Below are positions 22,018 to 31,205 of a DNA stretch of 40,382 bases, piece after piece. A program made the position numbers and the translations under genes. The stretch's first letter is position 1, and every line of letters begins with the position of its first letter. The notes under the pieces are model-generated. The model worked only from the letters and a program-made list of their open reading frames with translations, ran no database searches and was not told where the DNA came from. The stretch comes from an uncultured Clostridia bacterium (GTDB taxonomy: Bacteria > Bacillota > Clostridia > RUG12999), in assembly GCA_946555455.1 (NCBI GenBank), contig CAMNSU010000014.1, positions 1 through 40,382 on the forward strand, in the 5' to 3' direction.

Positions 22018-22518
22018 TTATGCAATTGTCTTTTCCATGATATCGTCGTCCATGAAAAAGCCGCCGCCGATATCCGCTTTTTGCGTGCGTACTTTTTGGA
22101 AGCCCAAACGGTTATATGCGGCAATGCTGCCGCTGTTGTTTTTGTTCACCGTCAGATACATGCTGCGGCAGCCGTGTTCCCGCGCGGTTTCCTCTAAATA
22201 GGAAAGGGTGCGCGCGGCAATTTTCTGCCGGCGGAAATTTTGGTGAATATAAATTTTGCTGAGGAACATGGTATCGCCCTCCGGTTTGATGGACGCATAA
22301 CCTGCCGCCACACCGTCCACCTCCATCAAATAATAGAAATAACCTTCTTTGATTTGCTGGGAAATAGCCTGCTCGGATTGCAGGTGCTCCAGCATATATG
22401 CCACTTGTTGCGCACCGATAATGGGCGTATAGTGCTCCGTCCAGATTTCTTTTGCCAGCGCGGCAACGCGCTGCACCTGATGAACATGTTCCACCGGTAA
22501 AATATTCAGTTCTCCCAT
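22018..22518 (-). CDS. GNAT-family N-acetyltransferase
   Basis: This 166-residue acetyltransferase has the GNAT core: YYLMEVDGVAAGYASI (beta2-3), FLSKIYIHQNFRRQKIAART (beta4 with the acetyl-CoA motif RRQKIA) and LTVNKNNSGSIAAYNRLGFQKV (beta5, C-terminal motif). The Q/RxxGxG loop is degenerate in the way common for RimI/PaiA-like members. The substrate is unknown. The ATG follows AGGAGGAAAAATC. It is 32 bases downstream of topB and probably in the same transcript. Confidence 0.87.
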   Translation of the reverse strand: MGELNILPVEHVHQVQRVAALAKEIWTEHYTPIIGAQQVAYMLEHLQSEQAISQQIKEGYFYYLMEVDGVAAGYASIKPEGDTMFLSKIYIHQNFRRQKIAARTLSYLEETAREHGCRSMYLTVNKNNSGSIAAYNRLGFQKVRTQKADIGGGFFMDDDIMEKTIA

Positions 22519-22550
22519 TGATTTTTCCTCCTATGTCTAAACGGTTATCA

Positions 22551-24728
22551 TTAAGATTTCTTTTTGTCCTGCATTGCCTTTTGCAACGCCAGTTCAAAGA
22601 CGCTGACTTCCTCCTCCTGCCGCTGCTGCTTTTGCAGATATTGTTTCACAAACTGTTTGGAGGCACCGCCGCCGCTCTCGTTGTTTTTGGCATGGAATTT
22701 CTCCACTTTTTCACGGAATCCGCAGGGGCAGACATACGTTTTTTTCTCACCAGTACCGTAGATTTCCATTTTTTTGTGACAATTGGGACAGCGGACATTG
22801 GAGTGAAAACTGATGTTTTCGCGGTGCCCGCAGTCGCGGTCTTGGCACACCAACATTTTGCCGCGTTTTCCGTTCACTTCCAGCATCATTTTGCCGCACT
22901 GCGGACAGGGCGTGCGTGTCATGTTGTCGTGCACATAGGTGCTGCTGCTTGCTGCAACGGTGGACACTAGCGCTTTGGTATACTGCCGCATATCGCCGAC
23001 AAAATTTTCTTTTTTGATGGTTCCTTTGCTGATACCATTTAACTGCTGTTCCCATTTTGCCGTCAGAAGCGGCTCTTTCAAATCCTGCGGCACCAACTCC
23101 ACAAGCTGCATTCCTTTGGAGGTCGGCACAATTTCCTTGCCGCGTTTTTCCATGTAAAAGGAACCAAACAGTTTTTCGATAATGTCCGCGCGGGTCGCGG
23201 GCGTCCCCAGCCCGCCGCCGATATATTCTTTCATTTTTTGGTCAGTGATGAAGCGGGACGGGTTTTCCATGGCGGATAGCAGCGTCGCTTCTGTGTATCG
23301 CGCGGGAGGTTTGGTTTTGCCGCTTTTTAGCTGCACATTCGCACAGGTGAAGGTTTTGCCGCGCGCCAAATCCGGCAGCGTCTGTTCTTCTTCTGCTTCG
23401 GGGTCGTCCTCGTCGTCACGCACGTGATATACCTTTTTCCAGCCAAGCTGCACCACCTTGCGCCCCGACGCGCGGAAGGTTTCGCCCTCGCAGGTGAGTT
23501 CCGCTTTGGTTTGCATATATTCATAGGGCGGATAGAAGCACGTCAAAAACCGCCGTACCACCATGGTATAAATACGCAGTTCGTCTGTGCTTAGCGCAGA
23601 TAAATCCACGCGTTCTTCCGTTGGGATAATCGCGTGGTGGTCGCTGACTTTTGCGTTGTTGACGCAAGCTTTGGCAATGGTTTTGCGCCCGCGCACCAGT
23701 TCGCTGACAATGGGGCCGAAATCGCCGACGCGTACCGCATCCAGCCGGTCGCGCAGCGTTGGCACAATGTCGTCCGTCAAATAGCGTGAATCTGTCCGCG
23801 GGTAGGTCAGCGCCTTGTGCTGTTCATAGAGACGCTGCATGATGTTCAGCGTCTGTTTGGCGGAATAGCCGTATTGTTTGTTGGCGTCCCGCTGTAGTTC
23901 CGTCAAATCGTAGAGCATGGGAACCGGCGTCTTTTTGGGCGTTTCTTTGACGGAGGCAACCGTGAAGGTTTTGCCGTCTATTTTTTTGGCAATCGCCTGC
24001 GCTTTGGCAGCGTCAAAAATGGCGGTCTGTCCCTTGCTGTCCTGCCACGTGACAAATAGTTTGCCTAAATCGGCGCGGACGGTTTGATATTCTTTCGGTA
24101 CAAACTTGCGAATTTCTTTTTCGCGCTCCACAATCAGCGCCAGCGTCGGCGTCTGCACGCGTCCGGCGGATAGCTGCGCGTTGTATTTACAGGTCAGCGC
24201 ACGGGTGACGTTCAGCCCCACCAGCCAGTCCGCTTCGGCGCGCGCCTGGGCGGAGCGATAGAGATTCAAATAATCACGCCCGTCCCGCAGCGAAGCAAAG
24301 CCCTGTTTAATCGCTTTGTCTGTCTGGGAGGAAATCCAAAGACGTTTGATGGGGCCGCGAAACCCTGCTTTGTCCAAAATCCAGCGGGCGACCAATTCGC
24401 CTTCACGCCCAGCGTCTGTTGCAATGACGAGAGAGGAAACGCGGCTGTCGTGCAGCAGTTTTTTCACCACGCTATACTGCTTTGCGGTAGAGGGAATCAC
24501 TTCCAGCTGCATTTTGTCAGGCAGCATGGGCAGCGTTTCCATGCTCCAGTTTTGATATTGCTTGCCATATTTTTCCGGCGGCGCAAGTTCCACCAGATGT
24601 CCCAGCGCCCATGTAACAATGTGACTGGAACCTTCAATATATCCGTTTGCTTTTTGGCGGCAGCCCAGCACGCGGGCAAGTTCGCGCCCCACAGAGGGTT
24701 TTTCCGCCAACACCAATGTTTTTCCCAT
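22551..24728 (-). CDS. topB: DNA topoisomerase III (type IA)
   Basis: This 725-residue type IA topoisomerase has an N-terminal TOPRIM domain (KTLVLAEKPSVGRELARVLG, then IATDAGREGELVARWIL), the catalytic tyrosine in LTYPRTDSRYL, and a C-terminal region with three zinc-binding units (CPQCGKMML ... CQDRDCGHR, CPNCHKKM ... CPCGFREK). It cuts and passes single strands to decatenate DNA. ATG 24728 is chosen: it matches the family start and has GGAGAACTAGC before it, whereas the longer in-frame reading runs through a large hairpin. Zinc fingers on TopB are frequent in Bacillota and in mobile-element homologues; the surroundings here look chromosomal. Confidence 0.95.
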   Translation of the reverse strand: MGKTLVLAEKPSVGRELARVLGCRQKANGYIEGSSHIVTWALGHLVELAPPEKYGKQYQNWSMETLPMLPDKMQLEVIPSTAKQYSVVKKLLHDSRVSSLVIATDAGREGELVARWILDKAGFRGPIKRLWISSQTDKAIKQGFASLRDGRDYLNLYRSAQARAEADWLVGLNVTRALTCKYNAQLSAGRVQTPTLALIVEREKEIRKFVPKEYQTVRADLGKLFVTWQDSKGQTAIFDAAKAQAIAKKIDGKTFTVASVKETPKKTPVPMLYDLTELQRDANKQYGYSAKQTLNIMQRLYEQHKALTYPRTDSRYLTDDIVPTLRDRLDAVRVGDFGPIVSELVRGRKTIAKACVNNAKVSDHHAIIPTEERVDLSALSTDELRIYTMVVRRFLTCFYPPYEYMQTKAELTCEGETFRASGRKVVQLGWKKVYHVRDDEDDPEAEEEQTLPDLARGKTFTCANVQLKSGKTKPPARYTEATLLSAMENPSRFITDQKMKEYIGGGLGTPATRADIIEKLFGSFYMEKRGKEIVPTSKGMQLVELVPQDLKEPLLTAKWEQQLNGISKGTIKKENFVGDMRQYTKALVSTVAASSSTYVHDNMTRTPCPQCGKMMLEVNGKRGKMLVCQDRDCGHRENISFHSNVRCPNCHKKMEIYGTGEKKTYVCPCGFREKVEKFHAKNNESGGGASKQFVKQYLQKQQRQEEEVSVFELALQKAMQDKKKS

Positions 24729-24758
24729 AGCTAGTTCTCCATTTCTGATTTGATGATG

Positions 24759-24848
24759 AAAAAATGCAGAAAGCCGGACGGCATAGCAAGAGACGGAAAC
24801 CTGCAAAGCAGTCCTACCGTTTTCTATGCTATACAGGCGTTTCTGCAT
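24759..24848 (-). promoter_or_regulatory. Long nested hairpin with U-tract before topB
   Basis: On the minus strand ATGCAGAAA-C-GCC (24848-24836) pairs with GGCTTTCTGCAT (24775-24764). Inside it ATAGCA/TGCTAT, ACGG/CCGT and CTGC-TTT-GCAG nest. A run of T residues (24764-24759) follows directly. This is a terminator-like or attenuator-like element between the promoter region and topB; a miniature mobile element is the alternative. The rest of 24849-24954 shows no gene. Confidence 0.5.
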
Positions 24849-24954
24849 GTATCATTTTTGGATTTATATCTCCGTATAAGTTGGGTTTTGTAGAATTAGG
24901 CGCCATGATAGGCAACAACCGACAGCGCCGGAAAAAAGTATTCCAAAAGATATG

Positions 24955-25710
24955 CTATCCTTGCGTATTTCTTAAAAATGCAAGCATTTTCTCATTTACC
25001 ATTTTCCCTTCCTCATTTGTAAAATGAGGTCGGTGTCCGCAATTTTTAACAATAAAGATTTCTGCTTGCGGACATGTATTTTTGATTTTTTCTAATCGTT
25101 CTTTCGTAGCAAAATCATCATTTTCGCCTGCAATCAACAACATTGGCATTGTGATGCGTGCCCATTCTTCTTCCGTTATGCAGGGGTGCTCTTTCCAATC
25201 CTTCACTTCCTGCCGCAAATACTCCTGCCAATCTCCACCATGAGCCTGCGCATGAAGGTGCTTTATCTTCTCAATAAATTCATTGTCGCCTTGCTTCAAT
25301 AATGCTTCCGGTAAAAAATTTTCCGCGCCAACACTATCTATCACACCGCCGTTTCCGATTGAAATAATGGTTTTCACTCTTTCCGGATATCTTGATGCGA
25401 TATAGTATGCCACGCCACCACCGGTACTATATCCAATCAAGTGAACCTTCTCTATGTTCAGACTGTCGAGAAAATGAATCATATCTTCCGCTATCAAAGC
25501 GGAATCCCAGTTCAGGTTTTTGCATTTCGTACGTCCGTGTCCCCTGTAATCAGGGTATAAACATCTGTAGCCTGCGGCATAAAAAGGTTGTATCTGTCCA
25601 CTAAATGCCAGTATTCCACGACTGTAACCACTATGCAGGAAAAGGATTGGCTCACCACATCCAATTTCTTCATAAAAAATATCTAAGTCATTGATTCTTT
25701 GATAAGGCAT
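24955..25710 (-). CDS. Alpha/beta-fold hydrolase
   Basis: A 251-residue alpha/beta hydrolase with the oxyanion region LFLHSGYSRG, the nucleophile elbow G-Y-S-T-G (S95), the acid loop MLLIAGENDDFAT, and the catalytic histidine in NCGHRPHF. The substrate could be an ester, lactone or peptide; no specific relation is visible. ATG 25710 (MPYQRINDLDIFYEE) follows GAAAGGAG and suits the fold start. The gene is more AT-rich than its neighbours, like the next gene upstream, and the pair may have been acquired together. Confidence 0.87.
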   Translation of the reverse strand: MPYQRINDLDIFYEEIGCGEPILFLHSGYSRGILAFSGQIQPFYAAGYRCLYPDYRGHGRTKCKNLNWDSALIAEDMIHFLDSLNIEKVHLIGYSTGGGVAYYIASRYPERVKTIISIGNGGVIDSVGAENFLPEALLKQGDNEFIEKIKHLHAQAHGGDWQEYLRQEVKDWKEHPCITEEEWARITMPMLLIAGENDDFATKERLEKIKNTCPQAEIFIVKNCGHRPHFTNEEGKMVNEKMLAFLRNTQG

Positions 25711-25831
25711 AGTGTTACTCCTTTCCCACACAGTTTTGGGACAAGTTGATAGTAGCAAGTTATCAATTTTTTCAGCATATATGAATGTTTCTATCAAATT
25801 TCTGCTCTGCTATCGAACCTACAGAGTATGC

Positions 25832-26479
25832 TCATAATCTCCATTTATGACCTTCGGGATACATGATTGTTAAAGCGTCATCAAGCCAGCGTCTTTGCTG
25901 CTGGGTCATGTTAGCCATGGCATTGTCATAATCACTTTGATAGCCTTCTCTTTGCGTATCTGTGGACTTATAAAGCAAGCACATTTCCGGTGATAGATAT
26001 GGCAAACTGCCGTTATACAAAATAGCATCGGATAATGCCAGTTTAACAGCATGATTGCGCGCATACAACAAATCTGTATCATCTTTGTCATTAAACAAAA
26101 ATTCAACAAAATTCAATTTTGTCTGTCCTATGTGTTTGAAATTGATGAAATATATACCTGCTTCATCTGTTGCTGACAGGCACACCAACTCACAATCTTG
26201 TGTACAGCAAAAAATATTTCTTTTACGTTTTAATTGATTATGAATATCGGTAATATGGTGCGCTTTTCCGCCTCCGAGCATTTCATACACCTGAAACCCA
26301 AGTGATTGCATATACTGAATAATCGTGTCGCGTTCCGACCAATATGCAAGAATGTCAATATCACTATGTTTTCGCGTTTCGGCGCCGATAAACAAATCAA
26401 TTGCCCAGCCGCCGCAGAAAGCATATTCAAAACCGTGATTTTTTAACAGTTCATTCGCTTGTCGTATAAGATTGTTCAA
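25832..26479 (-). CDS. Nucleotidyltransferase-domain protein (LinA/AadA-like fold)
   Basis: This protein of about 215 residues has the minimal nucleotidyltransferase signature: F-C-G-G-W-A-I-D-L-F followed by HSDIDI, giving the two metal-binding aspartates. The remainder resembles aminoglycoside or lincosamide nucleotidyltransferase-type proteins (EAGIYFINFK, SPEMCLLYKSTDTQREGYQSDYD). Resistance activity is possible but cannot be claimed from sequence. The start is uncertain: TTG 26479 has AAGGTG at a good distance; an in-frame TTG at 26503 has no ribosome site. AT-rich codon use sets it apart from the surrounding genes. Confidence 0.75.
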   Translation of the reverse strand: MNNLIRQANELLKNHGFEYAFCGGWAIDLFIGAETRKHSDIDILAYWSERDTIIQYMQSLGFQVYEMLGGGKAHHITDIHNQLKRKRNIFCCTQDCELVCLSATDEAGIYFINFKHIGQTKLNFVEFLFNDKDDTDLLYARNHAVKLALSDAILYNGSLPYLSPEMCLLYKSTDTQREGYQSDYDNAMANMTQQQRRWLDDALTIMYPEGHKWRL

Positions 26480-26541
26480 AGTAATCACCTTACCGTCTTG
26501 CAAATTTCATGTCAACAATATGTAGCATTATTTTACATTTT

Positions 26542-27687
26542 TTATAACAGTTCGTCCGGACGCGCGCTGCGCATACCAAATTCATAGAGCAGCGCTTCCA
26601 CAATGCGGCGGGACGCCTGTCCGTCGCCATAGGGGTTGACTGCTTTGCTCATTTTTTGATACGCTGCCGCGTCGCGCAGCAGTTCGTTTGCCATTTGATA
26701 GATGGTTTCCTGTTCCACACCCGCCAGCTTGACGGTGCCTGCTTCCACTGCTTCGGGGCGTTCCGTCTCGGTGCGCAGCACCAAAACCGGTTTGCCCAGA
26801 GACGGCGCTTCCTCCTGCAATCCGCCGGAATCGGTCATCACCATATAACAGCGGCTCATCAGGTTGTGCAGCTCGTCCACGTCCAGCGGGTCAATCAAAT
26901 GAATACGGTCGTGTCCGCCCAGAATTTGAAATGCTGTATCGCGTACCGCAGGGTTCAGATGAACAGGATAGACAATTTGTGTATCGGGATTGTCCTCCAC
27001 AATGCGCCGCAGCGCGCTGCATATCTCCTCCAGCGGTTTCCCCAAATTTTCGCGGCGGTGCGCCGTTACAAGAATGATTTTGCTGCCTGCAAAATCAATG
27101 GTGTTTAGCAACTCATTGCGGAACGTATAATCCGCTTTGGCAGTATACCGAATGGCGTCGATAACCGTGTTTCCTGTCACATATACGCCGTCTGTAATAC
27201 TCTCCCGCGCAAGGTTTTCGCGGTTTTTCACGGTAGGCGAAAAATGAAAATCGGCAATCGCGCCGGTCAGTTTCCGGTTCATTTCTTCCGGGAACGGCGA
27301 ATATTTGTCATATGTACGCAGTCCCGCTTCCACATGCCCGACCTTCACTTGGTTATAGAAAGATGCCAAACTGCCCGCCAAGGTGGTGGTGGTATCACCG
27401 TGTACCAATACAACGTCCGGTTCGCATTCCGCGACTGTTTCATAAATGCCGCCCAGCGCGAGGGTCGTGATACCTGCCAGCGTTTGCCGGTCTTTCATAA
27501 TATTCAAATCGTAATCTGCTTTGATGTGAAACATATCCATCACCATGTCCAGCATTTGGCGGTGCTGGGCGGTGACGCAAACAATACTTTGGATTTCTTC
27601 ATATTTTTCCAGTTCCAGAACCAGCGGCGCCATTTTAATGGCCTCCGGACGTGTTCCGAAAACGGTCATTACTTTTAATTTATTCAT
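26542..27687 (-). CDS. wecB: UDP-N-acetylglucosamine 2-epimerase (non-hydrolysing)
   Basis: The protein (381 residues) matches WecB/MnaA: MTVFGTRPEAIKMAPLV, VCVTAQHRQMLDMVMD, VLVHGDTTTTLAG, VTAHRRENLG and the UDP-binding loop TDSGGLQEEAPSLGKPVLVLRTETERPE. It interconverts UDP-GlcNAc and UDP-ManNAc for teichoic acid, capsule or other wall polymers. The ATG at 27687 lies inside the last codons of the upstream wecA/tagO-like gene (8-base overlap) behind AAAAGGAG, so the two are coupled. This pairing supports ManNAc-GlcNAc-type polymer linkage synthesis. Confidence 0.95.
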   Translation of the reverse strand: MNKLKVMTVFGTRPEAIKMAPLVLELEKYEEIQSIVCVTAQHRQMLDMVMDMFHIKADYDLNIMKDRQTLAGITTLALGGIYETVAECEPDVVLVHGDTTTTLAGSLASFYNQVKVGHVEAGLRTYDKYSPFPEEMNRKLTGAIADFHFSPTVKNRENLARESITDGVYVTGNTVIDAIRYTAKADYTFRNELLNTIDFAGSKIILVTAHRRENLGKPLEEICSALRRIVEDNPDTQIVYPVHLNPAVRDTAFQILGGHDRIHLIDPLDVDELHNLMSRCYMVMTDSGGLQEEAPSLGKPVLVLRTETERPEAVEAGTVKLAGVEQETIYQMANELLRDAAAYQKMSKAVNPYGDGQASRRIVEALLYEFGMRSARPDELL

Positions 27688-28831
27688 GTTGTTTCTCCTT
27701 TTCTTCCGGCTGCGCGGTTTCGTCCTGTGCAGCAGCTTGTACCACATTTTCCGGATTTGTTTCTGATGGTTCGGTCACTTCTTCCTGTTTGGCATTTGGT
27801 TTGCGCGAGAAATAGAACCCCACGCCAAGGAACAATGCCACCGACAGAATTAAGAAAATTCCCTGAATCATTGTGCCGCTGGTAGACATGATAATGGCGC
27901 TCAGTCCCAGCAGAGAAGTAATCGAATATAAAATCGCAACCGTCTGTTTTTGACTGAAACCCATGTCAATCAGCCGGTGGTGCAAATGTCCGCGGTCTGC
28001 GCCCATAATGGGTTTGTGGTGAATAATGCGGCGGATAATCGCAAATGCCGTATCAAAAATGGGCAGTCCCAAAATCAAAAACGGTGCGACAAACGTAATC
28101 AGTGCATAACCTTTAAACAAACCATAAATAGACATGGTTGCTAAAATATATCCCAAAAAGGTGGAACCTGTGTCGCCCATGAAAATTTTCGCAGGATTGA
28201 CGTTGAACGGCAAAAATCCCACACAGCTTCCCACCAAAGCGGCTGCCAAAACGGCAATCAGAGAATTGCCGTTAATCACTGCAATGAACAGAATGGACAT
28301 GGAGGCAATGGAGGACACGCCCGCCGCCAAACCGTCCAGACCGTCAATCAGGTTTACTGCGTTGGTAATCGCAATAATCCAGATAACAGAGATTACCGCG
28401 CCTACAATGGGATTCAAATGCAGCATACCGGAGGGATTTATAAACTTCGGCACGGAAAAAAAGGCTATTGTCACGCCGCTGAGCACCGGAATAATTGCCG
28501 CAACAATTTGAACGGCAAGTTTCAGTTTTGCAGACAGCGGGTGAATGTCGTCAATCACGCCCAATCCGCCAAGAATCAAACAGCCAATCATAATGCCGCG
28601 GATTTCCGGCGTAAGGTCGTTTGTGAAACAGAGAATGCTGACAAAAAAACCGTAAATCATGGCAAGTCCGCCAAGACGCGGAATCGGTTTTTTATGCATA
28701 CGCCGTCCGTCTTTCGGAACATCTACCGCGCCGATTTTTTCCGCAATCATTTTCACAATCGGCACTGCAATAAAGGTCACCAAAAAAGAAACCGCCAAAG
28801 TCAGCAGAATCTTTGAATAGTCTACATTCAT
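27680..28831 (-). CDS. Undecaprenyl-phosphate GlcNAc-1-phosphate transferase (TagO/WecA type)
   Basis: This is a polytopic membrane protein (383 residues, about ten or eleven helices) of the MraY/WecA family: MHKKPIPRLGGLAMI, the Asp-rich NAVNLIDGLDGLAAGVS, FMGDTGSTFLGY and the carbohydrate-recognition loop GADRGHLHHRLID. The HLHH loop places it with TagO/WecA rather than MraY. It starts lipid-linked polymer synthesis on undecaprenyl phosphate. A charged cytoplasmic tail (about 45 residues, rich in Glu, Gln and Ala) extends beyond the usual core. It lies 18 bases after trpS and overlaps wecB. Confidence 0.93.
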   Translation of the reverse strand: MNVDYSKILLTLAVSFLVTFIAVPIVKMIAEKIGAVDVPKDGRRMHKKPIPRLGGLAMIYGFFVSILCFTNDLTPEIRGIMIGCLILGGLGVIDDIHPLSAKLKLAVQIVAAIIPVLSGVTIAFFSVPKFINPSGMLHLNPIVGAVISVIWIIAITNAVNLIDGLDGLAAGVSSIASMSILFIAVINGNSLIAVLAAALVGSCVGFLPFNVNPAKIFMGDTGSTFLGYILATMSIYGLFKGYALITFVAPFLILGLPIFDTAFAIIRRIIHHKPIMGADRGHLHHRLIDMGFSQKQTVAILYSITSLLGLSAIIMSTSGTMIQGIFLILSVALFLGVGFYFSRKPNAKQEEVTEPSETNPENVVQAAAQDETAQPEEKEKQHE

Positions 28832-28849
28832 GGTTTTTCACCTCAAATT

Positions 28850-29851
28850 TTATCCTTTCGGGATAAACCCGACTTTTTTGTATACTTTGCGCAGCGTTTT
28901 CTGGGCAACATAGGACGCGGCTTCCGCTCCTTTTGTATAGATTTGCTGCAAATAGTCGCGGTTGTTCATATAGTCGTTAAATTTGTCCTGAATCGGTTTG
29001 AGATAGCTGACAACCGCTTCGCCGACCGCCAGTTTAAAATCGCCATAGCCTTTGCCGGCGAATTCCTGTTCCGATTCCGCAATGGTTTTGCCTGTGATAA
29101 CGCTGTAAATCGTCAGCAAGTTATTGATGCCGTCCTTGCCTTCGCGGAACGCGATTTCCGCTTCACTGTCCGTCACGGCGCGTTTGAATTTGCGAATCAC
29201 CGTATCAGGGTCGTCCAGCAAGGAAATATAAGCGTTTTCGTTGGCGTCGGATTTGGACATTTTTGCTGTGGGATTTTGCAAACTTCTGATTTTCTCTCCC
29301 ACTTTGGGAATATATCCTTTTGGAATGGTGAAGGTATCGCTGAGCGCATGGTTAAACCGCTGCGCGATATCGCAGCAAATTTCGAGATGCTGCGTCTGGT
29401 CTTTACCCACCGGCACCAAATCCGCCTGATAGAGCAAAATGTCCGCCGCCATCAAAACCGGATAGGTAAACAGTCCGGCGTTGATATTATTTGCATTTTT
29501 AGCCGCTTTATCCTTAAACTGGGTCATACGGCTGAGTTCGCCCATCTGCGTGTAGCAGTTCAGCACCCAGCTTAGCTGTGTGTGCTCCGGCACGTGGGAC
29601 TGGAAAAAGATTAAACTTTTTTCCGTATCCACGCCGCAGGCGAGCAGCAGCGCCATCAGTTCCAAAGACCGTTTGCGTAAATCCGCCGGCGTTTGGCGCA
29701 CCGTGATGGTGTGCAAATCCGCCAGCATATAAAAGCATTCAAATTCATCTTGCAGTTCTACCCAATTGCGGATAGCGCCGATATAGTTGCCCAGCGTGAT
29801 AATGCCGGACGGCTGAATGCCGCTTAATATTCTTGGTTTTTTGTCCGTCAT
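28850..29851 (-). CDS. trpS: Tryptophanyl-tRNA synthetase
   Basis: A 333-residue class I synthetase with the HIGH-like PSGIITLGNYIGA, LSWVLNCYTQMGELSRMTQFKDK and the KMSKS loop in NPTAKMSKSDANENAY. It charges tRNA-Trp. ATG 29851 is chosen since AAGGAG lies 11 bases upstream; a GTG four codons earlier is too close to that site. It lies 29 bases after the aminotransferase and 18 before the tagO-like gene, all leftward, probably one transcript. No T-box-like leader is seen directly before it, consistent with an internal position. Confidence 0.97.
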   Translation of the reverse strand: MTDKKPRILSGIQPSGIITLGNYIGAIRNWVELQDEFECFYMLADLHTITVRQTPADLRKRSLELMALLLACGVDTEKSLIFFQSHVPEHTQLSWVLNCYTQMGELSRMTQFKDKAAKNANNINAGLFTYPVLMAADILLYQADLVPVGKDQTQHLEICCDIAQRFNHALSDTFTIPKGYIPKVGEKIRSLQNPTAKMSKSDANENAYISLLDDPDTVIRKFKRAVTDSEAEIAFREGKDGINNLLTIYSVITGKTIAESEQEFAGKGYGDFKLAVGEAVVSYLKPIQDKFNDYMNNRDYLQQIYTKGAEAASYVAQKTLRKVYKKVGFIPKG

Positions 29852-29880
29852 GCAGGAATCCACTCCTTATGAGAAATTGT

Positions 29881-31068
29881 TTATAGTGATTCGCGAATTA
29901 CGTCGCTCATGGTTTTCACTGCCCAGTCGATTTTATCTTCTGCCACAGCCGAGTAGTTCAGGCGCATGTAGCGCGTCGGGGCGTCAATGTCCACCATGCA
30001 GGTGTTGCCCGGCACGAATGCGACTTTGCGCTCTATGCAGCGCGTCAGCAACTCTTTGGTGTCTGTGCCTTCCGGCAGCGTGCACCACAGGAACAGTCCG
30101 CCTTCGGGGCGCGTATAGGTGCAGCCTTCGGGGAAATAGTTGTCCAGTGCGTCCAGCATAATGCCGCATTTACGACCGTAGAGTTTGCACAGACGCGCGA
30201 TATGCTCGTCCATATCATATTGTTTCATGAATTCCGCCGCCATCATTTGGTTGAAAATGGGGGTATGCACGTCGTTTGCCTGTTTGACAACAACAATGCG
30301 TTCAATGATATCGCGGTGCGCGCTGACCCAGCCGATACGCAGTCCGGGCGAGAGAATTTTGGAAAACGTCCCGCAGTAAATCACGCGTCCGTCGGGGTCT
30401 AACGATTTGATGTTCTTTTTGGGTTCGCCTGCAAAACGCAAATCGCCATAGGGGTTGTCCTCCACGATATAAACGTCATATTTCACTGCTAAATCAATCA
30501 AACGCTGCCGCTTTTCGTCGCTCATGGTAATACCGGTCGGGTTTTGGAAAGTCGGAATGGTGTAAATCAGCTTAATGTTTTCCGTCTGAAGCAACTGTTC
30601 CACCCTATCCAAATCCATACCGTCGTCCAGCACCGGCACGTCAAATAGTTTCGCACGGTAGGAACGCGCGGAATTCAGCGTACCGACAAAGGAGGGACGC
30701 TCTACGATAATACCCTCGCCGTCGTTTACCAGCGCTTTAAACGCAAGGTCAATCGCCTGCTGCGCACCGGTCGTGATGATGGTATCGTCATATTCTGCCA
30801 GTTTGTTCGCCGTACGCGTGCGTTCCACCACCATGTCCCGCAGCGGCTGATATCCTTCCGTCACGCTGTATTGCAGCGCAACTGTGCCTTGTTCGCGCAG
30901 GATTTTTGCGCTGATCTCCGCCAGTTCTTCCGTCGGGAAAGATTCCGGCGCAGGCGCGCCGCCCGACAAAGCGACAACATCGCCTTTTGCCATCAATTTA
31001 AACATTTCACGAATGGCAGAGGCTTTCAGGTCGATCACTCTATCTGCAAATTTTTGTGTTTCTTTCAT
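29881..31068 (-). CDS. PLP-dependent aminotransferase (class I/II, 2-aminoadipate/MocR-like fold)
   Basis: This 395-residue fold type I aminotransferase has PLP-binding segments: ITTGAQQAIDLAFKAL, the YTIPTFQNPTG signature, VEDNPYGDLRF, and the Schiff-base lysine in YCGTFSKILSPGLRIGW. It has no helix-turn-helix, so it is an enzyme rather than a MocR regulator. Relatives transaminate 2-aminoadipate, aromatic or branched-chain amino acids; the substrate is open. ATG 31068 is preferred, nine bases after GAGGTG. A promoter lies at 31125-31153 and trpS follows, which might hint at aromatic amino acid metabolism. Confidence 0.92.
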   Translation of the reverse strand: MKETQKFADRVIDLKASAIREMFKLMAKGDVVALSGGAPAPESFPTEELAEISAKILREQGTVALQYSVTEGYQPLRDMVVERTRTANKLAEYDDTIITTGAQQAIDLAFKALVNDGEGIIVERPSFVGTLNSARSYRAKLFDVPVLDDGMDLDRVEQLLQTENIKLIYTIPTFQNPTGITMSDEKRQRLIDLAVKYDVYIVEDNPYGDLRFAGEPKKNIKSLDPDGRVIYCGTFSKILSPGLRIGWVSAHRDIIERIVVVKQANDVHTPIFNQMMAAEFMKQYDMDEHIARLCKLYGRKCGIMLDALDNYFPEGCTYTRPEGGLFLWCTLPEGTDTKELLTRCIERKVAFVPGNTCMVDIDAPTRYMRLNYSAVAEDKIDWAVKTMSDVIRESL

Positions 31069-31124
31069 TCTTCCAGACACCTCTTTTTCGTATATCGTTT
31101 CAAGTCAATCTCGTTTTACCCTAT

Positions 31125-31153
31125 ATTTTACCAAAAAATGCGGGAAAAAGCAA
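31125..31153 (-). promoter_or_regulatory. Promoter of the aminotransferase-trpS run
   Basis: Minus-strand TTGCTT (31153-31148), 17 bases, TAAAAT (31130-31125). Confidence 0.55.
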
Positions 31154-31205
31154 TGTTTTTTTTCAGAATGCAAATTTTTCGCCTGTCCGTATCATAAGAT
31201 AGCAG

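Noticed and set aside
26479-26541. A TTGACA-like promoter before the nucleotidyltransferase gene
   Set aside because: TTGACA is present on the minus strand but no -10 lies at a usable distance, so it was not listed as a promoter.
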